Assembly: GCF_014203955.1 (NCBI RefSeq)
Contig: NZ_JACHKA010000001.1
Location: 992,001 to 1,056,000, forward strand
Direction: 5' to 3'
DNA: 64,000 bases
From: Sphingobium lignivorans
GTDB taxonomy: Bacteria > Pseudomonadota > Alphaproteobacteria > Sphingomonadales > Sphingomonadaceae
The notes beneath the pieces were generated by a model, which was not told where the DNA came from, made no database searches, and saw nothing but the letters and a program-made list of their open reading frames with translations. Position 1 is the first letter of the stretch; each line of letters starts with the position of its first letter. A program made the position numbers and the translations under genes. This document shows, in pieces, positions 41,123 to 51,355 of this stretch.

Positions 41123-42262
41123 TCAGTTGGTGTTCTGCACCGTCTGCACCGCAGCCGTAATCGTCAGGATGGGTGAAAACAGCTGGCTGATCAACTGGAT
41201 GAGCTTGCTGGGCTGGTTGGCCGCGGCATTGCCGAAGTAAAGCACATCCTTGTCTCGCATGGCGAAACGCTGGGCGAGGAAATACGACCCGGTCTTCATC
41301 ATGTTGACATGATAGACCATCGGTATCTCGTTGCCCTGCTCGTCGCGGACATAGCGGAACAGGAAGATCGCGGCGGGATTGCCGATGCTGGGATTGACGC
41401 CGCCGGCAGTCGCGATCGCCTCGGCGAGGGAAACCGACGACCGCCTGAACGGAACCTGTTCGACTCGCCCGGAAGCGCCCAGCACCGAGAAGGTGCGGGG
41501 ATCGTCGATCAGCGTCAGGCGGTCGCCCGGATAGGCGCGCACATCCAGTTTCGGATTCTCGACGAGGTCGTTGATGCGCAAGTCAACACTTTGGCCGCCG
41601 CGAACGATCCGGAGAAGCAGGTCCTTGGCCTCTCCTCGATAGCCACCGGCAAGCGCGATCACGTCGGACAGCGTTTCCCGATTCGTCTGCAACACGAGAC
41701 GGCCCGGCTTTGCCACTTCGCCCCCGACGATGATCGAATTGGTGATGGCCTGATTGAGCGTGACGATCACTTGCGGATTTTGCGACATCCCCGCCAGCGA
41801 ATTGCGAATCATCGTCTCGACTTCGCCGGTCGTGACCCCCGCGACATGAAGCGTGCCGGCATAGGGAATGCTTATGTCGCCAAGGTCATCCACCCGCGTG
41901 GGCGGCAGCTTCTGTACCTGCACGCCGGGACTGGCGCCGACCTGGCTCAATCCCCCACTTCCGCCAGCGGCCGAAAACAGCGTGACCCCGGCTTCGTAGA
42001 TATTGATGTCCAGCACGTCGCCCGGACCGATCATGTCGGTCGGCGGTGGTGCCAGCTCGGGCAATAGCCCCGCCGCCACCTGATCGGCTTCCGGAACATC
42101 CGCAATCGTCTGGATGGGGACAATCTGGATCGGCGAGGCTTCATGCCCGGGCGTTTGGGCCGTTTTCTCGATCTGCCCCCTGGTAGGACCATTGGAGGGA
42201 AGCGTGGCGCAACCCGCAAGTCCTGCAAGCAGGACCAGAAAAACGCTATTCTTAACTTGCAT
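41123..42262 (-). CDS. Outer-membrane polysaccharide export protein (Wza family lipoprotein)
   Basis: A 379-residue lipoprotein of the Wza/KpsD polysaccharide export family. The signal peptide ends in the lipobox LAGLAGCATL (lipidated Cys about 20). A poly-sugar-export domain (PPPTDMIGPGDVLDINIYEA onward, about 75-185) is followed by SLBB domains: IIVGGEVAKPGRLVLQTNRE, RAYPGDRLTLIDDPRTFSVL and GASGRVEQVPFRRSSVSLAE. It would form the outer-membrane channel that works with the divergent KpsE/KpsM/KpsT-type ABC system. A GTG at 42265 is an alternative start. It is transcribed away from kpsE with a 181-base divergent region. Confidence 0.92.
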   Translation of the reverse strand: MQVKNSVFLVLLAGLAGCATLPSNGPTRGQIEKTAQTPGHEASPIQIVPIQTIADVPEADQVAAGLLPELAPPPTDMIGPGDVLDINIYEAGVTLFSAAGGSGGLSQVGASPGVQVQKLPPTRVDDLGDISIPYAGTLHVAGVTTGEVETMIRNSLAGMSQNPQVIVTLNQAITNSIIVGGEVAKPGRLVLQTNRETLSDVIALAGGYRGEAKDLLLRIVRGGQSVDLRINDLVENPKLDVRAYPGDRLTLIDDPRTFSVLGASGRVEQVPFRRSSVSLAEAIATAGGVNPSIGNPAAIFLFRYVRDEQGNEIPMVYHVNMMKTGSYFLAQRFAMRDKDVLYFGNAAANQPSKLIQLISQLFSPILTITAAVQTVQNTN

Positions 42263-42443
42263 CACTGATGAACTCGGAGGCTTGCGGCATCGATGGCCGC
42301 ACGCCTTAGCACCGGGACCGGAGAATGGACAATAGTTCCTCTTGCCATAGCCTCGGCAGGTCGCTGCTTGGCCTTGCGCCCCGCTTCATGTTGGCCTAGC
42401 GCAGGACGGCTCAGATACCCATGTCAGGCATTACAAAGACTTT

Positions 42444-43607
42444 ATGAACGTAAACCCATCGTTCCCCGTCGAGGCCGAAGCGACGGTCCATCGATCCGCA
42501 TTTTCTCAGTGGATGAGGAAACGACGCTGGTTTCTGGGGTTCGTCGTGGCACCGACGATCCTGGCTGCGACCTATTATGGCCTGATTGCCTCTGATGTCT
42601 ACATTTCGGAGTCGCGGTTCGTCATCAAAAGCCCTGACCGGAAGGGATCGCAAGTCTCCACCCTGGCCAATCTGGTCCAGACGACCGGACTTTCCGCGGG
42701 GCAGGAACAAACGAATGAGGTGCTCGCTTACGTGCGCTCGCGTGATGCCCTCAGAGCCCTGGAAAAGAATTCGGGCATTCGCGAGCGGTTTTCGTCAAGC
42801 CTTGCCGATCGCTTCTCCCGATTCCCGCATCCGTTTTCCGACAGCAGTTTCGAGAGTTTATTCAAATATTACGACGGTATGATTGACGCTCGTCTTGATA
42901 CCAGCACGGGCACTGCCATCATTAAGGTGAAAGCCTTCACTCCCCAGGACGCTTACATAATCAATCGTCAGTTACTCGACCTGAGCGAGGGGCTCGTCAA
43001 TCGCCTGAACGCCCGCTCGCAAACCAAGAGCATCGCCGAAGCTCAAAGGCAGGTCGATCTTGCTACTGAAAGGGCTAGAGCAGCTCGGGTGGCCTTGGCG
43101 CGGTATCGCAATACCCAGGCATTGATCGATCCAGAGAGGCAGGCAGCGGGAGTTCTGGAACTCGCCAATAGCATGATTGGTGAACGGGCCGCCCTGCAGG
43201 CTCAGCTCGACCTTATGCAGCGTGTGGCCCCGAACAACCCGTCGATCCCCGCGCTTCGCAGCCGGATCAATGCAATCACGGTTCAGATCGCATCCCAGGA
43301 CGGCCGAGTGGTCGGCACCGGGAGCGGCATTGCTTCCAAAATGGGCGACTACGAGAACCTTCTCGTCGAGCAGGAATTTTCGACCGAAAGCCTGAACGTA
43401 GCCAATGCGGCCCTCGTGCAGGCAAGGGCCGAAGCCCAGCGGCAGCAATTCTATCTCGAGCGCGTTGTTAACCCGAACTTGCCGGACACGCCGCTCCTTC
43501 CGAAGCGTATCCTGAGTGTGATAATTTTCGCTGCGGCTGCGACCTGCCTTTACTTCATCGCATGGATGTTTGTGACAGGCATTCTTGAACACGCGCCGGA
43601 AGACTGA
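42444..43607 (+). CDS. kpsE: Capsule export inner-membrane protein, KpsE/CtrB/BexC type
   Basis: A 387-residue polysaccharide co-polymerase-like protein. Membrane helix near residues 29-48 (WFLGFVVAPTILAATYYGLI), a periplasmic part with SESRFVIKSPDR and a long coiled-coil region (about 185-340), and a C-terminal helix RILSVIIFAAAATCLYFIAW. The N-terminal WFLGFVVAPTILAATYYG-x(5)-YISESRFVIKSP and the C-terminal PNLPDTPLLPKRILSV are hallmarks of KpsE-type proteins linking ABC exporter to the outer-membrane channel. It begins the plus-strand operon with kpsM three bases downstream. Confidence 0.92.
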   Translation: MNVNPSFPVEAEATVHRSAFSQWMRKRRWFLGFVVAPTILAATYYGLIASDVYISESRFVIKSPDRKGSQVSTLANLVQTTGLSAGQEQTNEVLAYVRSRDALRALEKNSGIRERFSSSLADRFSRFPHPFSDSSFESLFKYYDGMIDARLDTSTGTAIIKVKAFTPQDAYIINRQLLDLSEGLVNRLNARSQTKSIAEAQRQVDLATERARAARVALARYRNTQALIDPERQAAGVLELANSMIGERAALQAQLDLMQRVAPNNPSIPALRSRINAITVQIASQDGRVVGTGSGIASKMGDYENLLVEQEFSTESLNVANAALVQARAEAQRQQFYLERVVNPNLPDTPLLPKRILSVIIFAAAATCLYFIAWMFVTGILEHAPED

Positions 43608-43610
43608 ACA

Positions 43611-44408
43611 ATGGCTGATGCCGGCTTTCAAAGACTGCAATCGGGATGGGCGACGCAGGTTCGTGTAATTCATGCCCTCATGATCCGCGAGCTGCATACG
43701 AGGTTCGGCCGAGAAAATATCGGCTTCCTTTGGATCATGGTCGAGCCCCTATTGTTCGCAATTCTCGTGGCGATCGTCTGGAGATTTATAAAAGGGCCAG
43801 AAGAGCACGGAGTAAGCATCGTTGCTTTTGTGATTTCTGGATATATCCCCATCACCTTATTTCGACACGGAGTTTCACGAAGCACTTCGGTGTTTACGGC
43901 TAATTCTAGTTTATTATATCACAGGCAAATAAAGATTCTTGATTTCATATTGGTCAGATTTGCTATCGAGGTTCTGGGCGGTATGATGGCTTATTTATTT
44001 ATCGCGCTAATATTGATACCGCTTCAACAGTTCCCAATTCCAGCGGATATAGGTTTATTTATCGCGGGCTGGTTTACTTATGCAATATTCTGCTTTTCCC
44101 TTTGCTTGGTGATCGGGCCACTTTCTGAAATGTCAGAAGTTGTCGAAAAATTTGTTCCAGTTACAACATATATCATGATTCCAATTTCCGGCCTGTTTAC
44201 CATGGCATCATGGGTCCCTCCTCCGTTAAGGGACTATCTACTTTATTCTCCATTTGTGAACGCAATGGAGATGATGCGCAAAGGTCTATGGGGGGATCAG
44301 GTAACCGCCTATTACAGTATATGGAACCCAATTGGCTGTTCCATGGTGGCCGCAGCAATCGGCCTTGCTCTTTGTCGTCGCGTACGCAGGACCCTCACTG
44401 TCGAATGA
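43611..44408 (+). CDS. kpsM: Capsule ABC transporter permease, KpsM type
   Basis: A 265-residue ABC-2 permease with six membrane helices. Typical segments: VIHALMIRELHTRFGRENIG, FLWIMVEPLLFAILVAIVWR, VSIVAFVISGYIPITLFRHG, SLLYHRQIKILDFILVRFAI and PLRDYLLYSPFVNAMEMMRK. It forms the inner-membrane channel for a lipid-linked polysaccharide. The gene is notably richer in A+T than its neighbours, especially from 43,880. Its stop overlaps the kpsT start by ATGA. Confidence 0.93.
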   Translation: MADAGFQRLQSGWATQVRVIHALMIRELHTRFGRENIGFLWIMVEPLLFAILVAIVWRFIKGPEEHGVSIVAFVISGYIPITLFRHGVSRSTSVFTANSSLLYHRQIKILDFILVRFAIEVLGGMMAYLFIALILIPLQQFPIPADIGLFIAGWFTYAIFCFSLCLVIGPLSEMSEVVEKFVPVTTYIMIPISGLFTMASWVPPPLRDYLLYSPFVNAMEMMRKGLWGDQVTAYYSIWNPIGCSMVAAAIGLALCRRVRRTLTVE

Positions 44409-45052
44409 TAATTTGTCAGAATATCTGTAAATCGTACCCACAAGGTGCGGGACGGAAACGCGTGCTCGATGATGTCAATCTTATCGTTGAGCGGGGAGAA
44501 CGCGTCGCATTGCTTGGTCGCAATGGGGCAGGCAAGAGCACCCTCATTAAGTTAATCGGCGGCGTCGAGATGCCGACTTCGGGCAAGATTACCCGGCAGA
44601 TGTCCACTTCCTGGCCATTGGGTTTTGCAGGCGGCTTCCAAGGCAGTCTGACCGGTTACGACAATGCTCGATTCATCGCCCGTATCTACGCGCGGGATTA
44701 TACTCAGATTCGAGCATTTATTGAGGATTTCACCGAACTGGGAAGCCAACTAAAGATGCCGGTGAAGACCTATTCATCGGGCATGCGCGCGCGCTTGGCA
44801 TTCGCCCTGTCGTTGGCGATCGAGTTCGACTGCTATCTGATTGATGAGATCATCTTGGTCGGCGACCAAAACTTTCATCGGAAATGCCATTACGAACTTT
44901 TTGAAAAGCGCAGTGACCGCGCCATGATTCTCGCGTCGCATAGTTTAGATATTGTACAGAAATACTGTAATCGTGCAGTAATTATAGATAAATGCAAAGC
45001 AATTAATCATCCAAATGTGGATATTGCTATCGCAAATTACACAAAGCTATAA
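44405..45052 (+). CDS. kpsT: Capsule ABC transporter ATP-binding protein, KpsT type
   Basis: A 215-residue ATPase. Walker A is VALLGRNGAGKSTLIKLIGG, the signature KTYSSGMRARLAFALSLAI, and Walker B FDCYLIDEIILVGDQNFHRK, with the glutamate and the V-G-D-x-x-F-x-x-K tail typical of KpsT/CtrD. Switch His is in ILASHSLDIV. MIICQNICKSYPQG is the normal start. It ends in an A+T-rich stretch before the IS3 remnant, so no further capsule gene follows on this strand. Confidence 0.93.
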   Translation: MIICQNICKSYPQGAGRKRVLDDVNLIVERGERVALLGRNGAGKSTLIKLIGGVEMPTSGKITRQMSTSWPLGFAGGFQGSLTGYDNARFIARIYARDYTQIRAFIEDFTELGSQLKMPVKTYSSGMRARLAFALSLAIEFDCYLIDEIILVGDQNFHRKCHYELFEKRSDRAMILASHSLDIVQKYCNRAVIIDKCKAINHPNVDIAIANYTKL

Positions 45053-45335
45053 ATTGAAAATATAAAGTAAAACATGAAATAATTCTGATTTTTAGTATCA
45101 TATCTAGATTTTTATTATATAAACATGACAGGTGTCAGTGTGAATTTCTGCCCCACGTTTAAGGCGTAGGCTGACATCATGCGGAACCTGCGGAGCTGAA
45201 AAGCCAACTGCTTTAGCTATCATTGTCGCAATTGTTGGCGCGGCGCCTGCCCTTCTGCCTCGTACACGATGGCGCCGTGACGTTCTCGGCTGAAATGTGA
45301 GCGATTTTGAGTAGAGCCCGATGTGGAGGGGTCGG
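45053..45335. other. A+T-rich gene-free stretch before IS3 remnant
   Basis: About 280 bases without a credible frame. The first 80 bases are strongly A+T-rich; the GTGAATTTCTGCCCC segment near 45,140 might be the left end of the IS3-family remnant but cannot be confirmed. Confidence 0.4.
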
Positions 45336-46481
45336 ATGAAGATGAAGCGCAGCAGGTTCGGCGAAGAACAGATCATCGCGATCTTGAAGATGTAGGGGGC
45401 CGGGATGGCAACCGCGGACATGTGCCGCCATGGGATCAGCTCGGCGACGTTCTACAAGTGGAAGTCGAATTATGGCGGTCTGGAGGTGTCCGAAGCCCGG
45501 CGCCGGCGCACGCTCGAGGAAGAGAACGGCCGGCTGAAGAAGCTGCTGGCCGAACCCATGCTGGACAACGTGGTACTGCAGGATCTGGCATCAGGAAAAT
45601 GGTGACGCCCGGCGCTAAGCGGGATGCCGTCGCCCGTGCCGTGAGCATCACGGCTTGAGCGAGCGTCGGGCGTAAACCTGATCGGTGTAAGCCGGCGGGT
45701 GATCCGGTGTCGATCGTCGCGGCCGGACGATGGCCCGCTGCGGCAGCGGCTGCGCGAGTTGGCGGGGGAACGTCGCCGGTTCGGCTATCGGCACATGGGC
45801 TATCTGCTGGCTCGCGAGAGCATCACGCCCAACCACAAGAAGCTGCTTTGGGTCTATCGTGAGGAGAACCTGCGGATCCGTCGACGCGGTAGCCGCAAGC
45901 GCGCCCTGGGCGCACGGTCACCGATGGTGCTGCCGGACGGCCCCAACCAGCGTTGGTCGCTGGACTTCGTCTCCGATACCGACACCCTGACTTGCGGCCG
46001 CGTTTCCGCATCCTGTGCGTGGTCGATGACTACACGCGCACTGGTGGCCGACACGTCACTGTCGGGCGTGCGGGGCGCGCGGGAACTGACGCGGCTGATC
46101 GGAATGCGCGGCAAGCCGCATACGGTGGTCAGCAGCAATGGCACGGAACTGACCTCGTCGGCCATCCTGCGCTGATTGCAGGAGCGGCGGATCGAGTGGC
46201 ATTACATCTCCCCAGGCAAGCCGACTCAGAAGGGCTTCGTCGAGAGCTTCAACGGTCGCTTGCGCGGCAAATGCCTCAACGAGACGCTGTTCACATCGCT
46301 GCCGGATGCCCGCTTCGTGCTGGACGCTTGGCGGCACGACTGCAACCACGTGAGATACACTCGAAACTGGGCGGAAAGACCCCGCCGAGATCGCCGGCCA
46401 ACGTGTCGGGAGGCATGCCCCCCGATACGTCGCCATCCATCAAACAACCATCATGAAGGAGCGAGACTCTACTACCTCTAG
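45336..46481 (+). mobile_element. Decayed IS3-family insertion sequence
   Basis: Remnant of an IS3-family (IS407-like group) element. OrfA (45336-45605) reads KRSRFGEEQIIAILKM, then a TAG, then GAGMATADMCRHGISSATFY and KWKSNYGGLEVSEARRRRTL, the usual helix-turn-helix protein with a premature stop. OrfB is spread over 45,700-46,440: PLRQRLRELAGERRRFGYRH, NQRWSLDFVSDTDTLTCGR, VVSSNGTELTSSAILR then a TGA, and [20 protein letters not shown]. It has several frameshifts and stops, with the DDE residues split across frames. It cannot transpose. It separates the capsule export genes from the GDP-fucose genes. Confidence 0.85.
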
Positions 46482-46565
46482 CCGATAACAATCACGGGAG
46501 CAGGTCGAGAACATTCGCTTTTATCAGTGACAGGTAAAAAAAGGGGACAGACGCATCAGCGCGTT

Positions 46566-47531
46566 TCAAGCTTCCCGGAAATTGTCGCGGTTTTTCAGAA
46601 ACCAGCGGTATGTTGACTCGATCCCCTGCGATAAGCTGATTTTGGCGCGCCAGCCCATACTGGCGAGCCGGCGTACATCCATCAGCTTCTGGGGCGTGCC
46701 ATCCGGTTTCGAGGGATCGAAACTGATTCGTCCCTTATAGCCCGTAACTTTCGCCACCAGCTGTGCAAGCTCCGCGATCGAAACATCATCGCCATAACCG
46801 ACATTGATGTGACTGAGCATGGGTTCGGTGTTAGCTTCATAGACATCTTTGGACAGGTCCATGACGAACAAAGATGCCTCTGCCATATCATCGACATGCA
46901 AAAATTCCCGGCGCGGCGTTCCAGTGCCCCACACGACGATTTCCTGAATTCCTGTCTCGACGGCTTCATGGAAGCGTCGCAGCAGAGCGGGTAGCACGTG
47001 GGAGTTGGCGACGTGGAAATTGTCACCCTCGCCATACAGATTAGAAGGCATTACGCTGCGATAGTCGGTGCCATATTGCCGGTTGTAACTCTCGCACATC
47101 TTGATGCCGGCGATCTTCGCGATGGCATAAGGCTCGTTGGTCGGCTCCAGAACCCCAGTCAGCAGCGCATGCTCCTCCATGGGTTGCGTGACGGCGCGCG
47201 GATATATGCACGAAGACCCTAGGAAGAGTAGGTTCTGGACACCGGCTTCGAAAGCCTGATGGATAAGATTGCATTCGATCATCAGGTTTTCATAGATGAA
47301 CTGCGCAGGATAGGTATTGTTGGCATGGATTCCGCCGACCTTGGCTGCCGCAATAATGACGGCATCCGGCCGTTCGGCCTGCATGAACGCACGCACGGCA
47401 GCCTGATCCTGCAGATCAAGAGCGTCACGACCTCGGGTGATAGTCCCGATGCCCCGTTCCTGCAGCTTTCGCAGGATGGCTCCGCCGACCATCCCGCGGT
47501 GACCGGCGACAAAGACCCGTCTCGGAAACAT
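46566..47531 (-). CDS. fcl: GDP-L-fucose synthase
   Basis: A 321-residue extended SDR (epimerase/reductase) that converts GDP-4-keto-6-deoxymannose to GDP-L-fucose. NAD(P) site [20 protein letters not shown], then [20 protein letters not shown], the catalytic Ser in [37 protein letters not shown] (Tyr-x3-Lys), [20 protein letters not shown] and [18 protein letters not shown]. All are typical of Fcl. Start [13 protein letters not shown] lies one base after the gmd stop codon on the same strand, so the two form one unit. Confidence 0.94.
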   Translation of the reverse strand: MFPRRVFVAGHRGMVGGAILRKLQERGIGTITRGRDALDLQDQAAVRAFMQAERPDAVIIAAAKVGGIHANNTYPAQFIYENLMIECNLIHQAFEAGVQNLLFLGSSCIYPRAVTQPMEEHALLTGVLEPTNEPYAIAKIAGIKMCESYNRQYGTDYRSVMPSNLYGEGDNFHVANSHVLPALLRRFHEAVETGIQEIVVWGTGTPRREFLHVDDMAEASLFVMDLSKDVYEANTEPMLSHINVGYGDDVSIAELAQLVAKVTGYKGRISFDPSKPDGTPQKLMDVRRLASMGWRAKISLSQGIESTYRWFLKNRDNFREA

Positions 47532-47532
47532 G

Positions 47533-48669
47533 TCAGTTTTCCACCGATACCGGAATGTCGTAACCGTGCGCCTTGAGCAACGCATGGCGTTTCGCAACCT
47601 TCAAGTCAGCCGCGACCATCTCGGCGCACATTTGCTGCGCCGAGATTTCGGGAACCCATCCGAGTTTTTCCTTGGCGTTCGTGGGATCACCCAGCAATGT
47701 TTCCACCTCTGCCGGACGGAAATAACGAGGATCGATCCGTACAATCACGTCGCCGGGCCTTACGCTGCACTCCCGGGGCTCGCGAACAGTCTCCACGATC
47801 CCGACCTCATCAACGCCCTCTCCAGCGAAACGAAGACAGATGCCCAGTTCGGCGGCGGACCAAGTGATGAACTCACGGACGGAATATTGGCGGCCGGTCG
47901 CAATAACGAAGTCTTCCGGCGTTTCCTGCTGCAACATCATCCACTGCATGCGTACGTAATCGCGGGCATGGCCCCAATCGCGTAGCGAGTCGATATTGCC
48001 CATGAACAGGCATTCCTCCAACCCCTGGCTGATATTAGCGAGGCCGCGCGTGATCTTGCGGGTTACGAATGTCTCGCCGCGCCGCGGACTTTCGTGATTA
48101 AAGAGTACCCCGTTACAGGCATACATCCCATAGGCTTCCCGATAATTGACCGTGATCCAGTATGCGTAGAGCTTTGCGACGGCGTAGGGCGAGCGCGGAT
48201 AGAAGGGAGTGGTTTCCCGTTGCGGGATTTCCTGGACAAGGCCATATAATTCGGACGTCGAGGCCTGATAGAAACGCGTTTTTTCCAAGCCTAGAAAGCG
48301 GATCGCTTCCAGCAGGCGAAGGGTCCCGACCGCGTCAACGTCGGCGGTATATTCCGGTGCTTCGAAGCTGACCGCGACATGGCTCTGAGCGCCGAGGTTG
48401 TAAACCTCGTCGGGCTGGACGTCCTGGAGGATACGGGTCAGGTTGGAGGTGTCCGACAGATCGCCATAATGCAATTTCAGGTGCGCGGATTCCGCATGGG
48501 GGTCTGCGTAGATATGGTCAATCCGCTGCGTGTTGAACGAGGATGCACGGCGTTTGATACCGTGAACTTCATATCCCTTTTCGATAAGAAACTCAGCAAG
48601 ATAAGATCCGTCCTGGCCAGTGACTCCGGTTATGAGTGCTACTTTTCCACCTGTCGTATTGGAGGTCAT
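47533..48669 (-). CDS. gmd: GDP-mannose 4,6-dehydratase
   Basis: A 378-residue SDR that makes GDP-4-keto-6-deoxy-D-mannose from GDP-mannose. Motifs: [76 protein letters not shown], the Thr/Ser in [20 protein letters not shown], Tyr-x3-Lys in [39 protein letters not shown] and [14 protein letters not shown]-type [20 protein letters not shown]. Length normal. It supplies the fcl product and probably a fucose or related 6-deoxyhexose for the capsule. Confidence 0.95.
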   Translation of the reverse strand: MTSNTTGGKVALITGVTGQDGSYLAEFLIEKGYEVHGIKRRASSFNTQRIDHIYADPHAESAHLKLHYGDLSDTSNLTRILQDVQPDEVYNLGAQSHVAVSFEAPEYTADVDAVGTLRLLEAIRFLGLEKTRFYQASTSELYGLVQEIPQRETTPFYPRSPYAVAKLYAYWITVNYREAYGMYACNGVLFNHESPRRGETFVTRKITRGLANISQGLEECLFMGNIDSLRDWGHARDYVRMQWMMLQQETPEDFVIATGRQYSVREFITWSAAELGICLRFAGEGVDEVGIVETVREPRECSVRPGDVIVRIDPRYFRPAEVETLLGDPTNAKEKLGWVPEISAQQMCAEMVAADLKVAKRHALLKAHGYDIPVSVEN

Positions 48670-48756
48670 GCCTGTTCTATGGCCCTATCGTACAGTTGCT
48701 GATCTCAAAGACGGCTCGACGAGACTACCGAACCCTCAGAAATTCGTTCGCTATTT

Positions 48757-49800
48757 CTAGTCCACCGATCGACGCAAGGCTCGCTCATGTGCTTCGCGCC
48801 GAAGGAGATTGCCGAAGGAAGCTGCGGAATCGCTGTAGCTCCATCGCCTGCGATCGTCCAGAATGATAGAATTCAAGCGCTCTCTGTCTTTTAACCATCG
48901 TTCATGGCCAAGGCGAACTCGCTGAAACGCGCCGGTGCTGATACGATCAAGATCCGATTTCGACAGGATAGGCAAGCTTAGCGGCGCATCCGGATCATAG
49001 AGAATGCCGGAGGACAGATGGCCGATATACTCGTTCATCGTCGGGGCATCGGGGGCGAGGACGATCTGCCCCCTAGCCATGGCTTCGAGGAAGGTGGCTC
49101 CGATACCCTCTTGCGTGCGCGGCGCGAAGTAAAAGCGGAAGGTGCTTGCGCAGGCATCCAGTGCCGCCCGGTCGTCGAACCAGCCTGAAACGCTGACAGG
49201 GACGGCGCCATCTTTCATTTGCGCAAGGCGGGCCGACTGGGCAATCCTATGGTGAGGACGATCGGGAGCGGCGTGTACATGAAGCTTGGTCAGGCCCAGC
49301 GCCCTGCATTGAGCCCGGACCTGGCTCGCGTTCGTTCGCTCCATCGGGCGCCTTTCCCAAAAGAAGGCGCCTTCGGGTTCGGCGAATGTGATGGGTTCCG
49401 CAGCTGGTTCGGGGAAATACTGGAAATAGGAGCTGTCCAGTCCCGCGCACTGCAGGGTTTCGTGCATCGCGCGGGAGAAGGCGATGAAGCGATGCATCTG
49501 GAAGCGCTGCCACCATGTCTCATCATAGTGAGAGGCCGCGTCGAACATTGGGATCAGGATCATCCGACCGACCTCGGTCGCGCACAGCAATTCAGACGCA
49601 ATGTACTCCGTCTGCCAGAAAATGTAGCGATCAAATCGTTTCGCCGCGATCGCCGCAACGATGTCGTCGGCAGGGTCCCTCGGATCATCCGGCGAATGAT
49701 AATATTCCTCGACGGATCCGAGCGCTTTAAGGATGTCGAGGAAAAAGATGTGCGATCGGCTCAGCTTGTGAAAAGCATGCCCAACAAAACAGATTCTCAC
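48757..49800 (-). CDS. GT-B fold glycosyltransferase
   Basis: A 347-residue predicted glycosyltransferase of the GT4-like group. The N-terminal half (RICFVGHAFHKLSRSHIFFL) is the acceptor domain; the C-terminal half shows the donor-site motif RTQEGIGATFLEAMARGQIV with the E-x7-E pair, followed by LAPDAPTMNEYIGHLSSGIL. Start is GTG at 49800 with GGAG eight bases before it. It starts 13 bases after the GT2 gene upstream and is followed by gmd-fcl, so it belongs to the minus-strand biosynthesis operon. Sugar specificity unknown. Confidence 0.8.
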   Translation of the reverse strand: MRICFVGHAFHKLSRSHIFFLDILKALGSVEEYYHSPDDPRDPADDIVAAIAAKRFDRYIFWQTEYIASELLCATEVGRMILIPMFDAASHYDETWWQRFQMHRFIAFSRAMHETLQCAGLDSSYFQYFPEPAAEPITFAEPEGAFFWERRPMERTNASQVRAQCRALGLTKLHVHAAPDRPHHRIAQSARLAQMKDGAVPVSVSGWFDDRAALDACASTFRFYFAPRTQEGIGATFLEAMARGQIVLAPDAPTMNEYIGHLSSGILYDPDAPLSLPILSKSDLDRISTGAFQRVRLGHERWLKDRERLNSIILDDRRRWSYSDSAASFGNLLRREAHERALRRSVD

Positions 49801-49813
49801 GGTGATTGCTCCA

Positions 49814-51355
49814 TCAGGCCCAAGTCAGGCGGCTAAAGGCGATTCCCAATCTCCGGTCATCGCCTGGTGGCTGAGCCAGCTTGTCGACGGAAAGCCGGAG
49901 CGTGTTGGATCCCCTTCGCCATTTGCCGGCTGGAGCAAAGGTAAGTGGCTGTGGGCCGGTCGACGGCTCCAGCTCATAATGCCCAACCGGTCGCTCGTTG
50001 AGATAGATGGTCACTTTTTGACCACCTTCAACAAAGGGATTCGCGCTGCAATACAGTGACATCGTTTCAGGGCAGGCAGCGAAGCTCGCCATCAACAGTG
50101 CGTCGTGTGCAACGGACCACACGAAGCCGCCTGACACTTCCACACCCGACCACCCATTCGAAAGGAGGCCGGAGAACTCGTCAAGTTGGTCTTCTCGTGC
50201 CGCCACATCCGTCGATCTCGACGGCGGCATGATCTCGAAGTGAAAATCCGCAAGACGGATGCCCGCCACCCGACTGTCCTCGCGCGTCAGCGGAGCGAGA
50301 ACTTCAGGAATGATCGTCAGCCGAGAACCCGGCGGAAGCGCCTGGCTAAAGCGAAGGTCCAGATGGAACTGCCCCAGCCCGATGTCCGCTTCGGCGATCA
50401 CCCTTCCGCCTGACATCAATGTCAGCTTCTGGTCTGGATGGGTATTGTCGCCTACGATGGTGATCCCCAGCGACGCGAAGTCCGAGGGCGTCACCATTTC
50501 GGTGATCCCTGCCCAGCGGACACGGGTGTCGAAGCCCGATGCAGGGTCCGGCATGTCAGGCGCGTGGGATCCCGACGCGTAATAGCCGCAATAGGGGGTA
50601 TGCATCTCGAACGGCGAGGCCGTCGCGCTACCGAACATGAACTTGTCGACCTGTGTCGGGCGCAGTGAGCGGGAGCGATAGGCGTGCGCCCATTCGCGCT
50701 GGATCCTGCTACCCTGCGCGCCTGAAAAACCGCCGGCCAGATAGTGAGCCACGATTTCGTCGATATATTGCATTCGGGCGCCTTCGTCATACGCGCGAAA
50801 TAGAAAGTCGTGGTCGGCGCAAATAGAGTAGCGGGGGTTGTATCTTATGTCACGCAACAACGATGCGCGCGTAAAAGTGGCCTGGTGACCCGGAATTCGG
50901 CTATGCCAGCGACGGTCGATCGTCCCTCTCCGCAGATCGTCGCGCAATGCAGAAAAGTCGCTCGATCGCTGGATTTTTTCCAGGCGGCCATTCACGTATA
51001 CATGATCGCCGTAAAAGATATCGGGATCGCCAGCGACCCGTGCGAACATGTCGGCAACGGTATCGGCGCTATACAACCGGTCTCCGGCGTTTAAGAATAG
51101 AATATAGTCATTGGATGCCATGAACGCAGCGGCATTCATCGCGTCATAGATGCTACCGTCCTCGATATGCTCGACGCGATCAAATGCGCCTGCGTAGCGA
51201 TCAAGAATGGTGCTGGTCGCGTCCCAGCTCATTCCGTCAACAAATATATACTCGACGTTCGCATAACTCTGATGGAGTACACTTTCGATCGTAAGGGGTA
51301 GGTCGGCAGCAGCATTTAAGGCGACCGTGACGATTGATAAGGACTTTTCAGTCAT
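49814..51355 (-). CDS. Family 2 glycosyltransferase with C-terminal beta-rich extension
   Basis: A 513-residue protein. Residues 1-250 are a GT-A family 2 glycosyltransferase resembling WcaA-type enzymes: LSIVTVALNAAADLPLTIES, VEYIFVDGMSWDATSTILDR, GSIYDAMNAAAFMASNDYIL, FLNAGDRLYSADT (the D-x-D-like metal site is N-A-G-D) and CADHDFLFRAYDEGARMQYI. Residues 270-510 form an extra domain of beta character (LTLMSGGRVIAEADIGLGQF, RLTIIPEVLAPLT, VTIYLNERPVGHYELEPS), possibly carbohydrate-binding. It is the first gene of the minus-strand operon. Confidence 0.85.
   Translation of the reverse strand: MTEKSLSIVTVALNAAADLPLTIESVLHQSYANVEYIFVDGMSWDATSTILDRYAGAFDRVEHIEDGSIYDAMNAAAFMASNDYILFLNAGDRLYSADTVADMFARVAGDPDIFYGDHVYVNGRLEKIQRSSDFSALRDDLRRGTIDRRWHSRIPGHQATFTRASLLRDIRYNPRYSICADHDFLFRAYDEGARMQYIDEIVAHYLAGGFSGAQGSRIQREWAHAYRSRSLRPTQVDKFMFGSATASPFEMHTPYCGYYASGSHAPDMPDPASGFDTRVRWAGITEMVTPSDFASLGITIVGDNTHPDQKLTLMSGGRVIAEADIGLGQFHLDLRFSQALPPGSRLTIIPEVLAPLTREDSRVAGIRLADFHFEIMPPSRSTDVAAREDQLDEFSGLLSNGWSGVEVSGGFVWSVAHDALLMASFAACPETMSLYCSANPFVEGGQKVTIYLNERPVGHYELEPSTGPQPLTFAPAGKWRRGSNTLRLSVDKLAQPPGDDRRLGIAFSRLTWA

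Noticed and set aside
45104-45431. Minus-strand frames near the IS3 remnant
   Set aside because: Antisense to the transposase start and composed of basic low-complexity residues.
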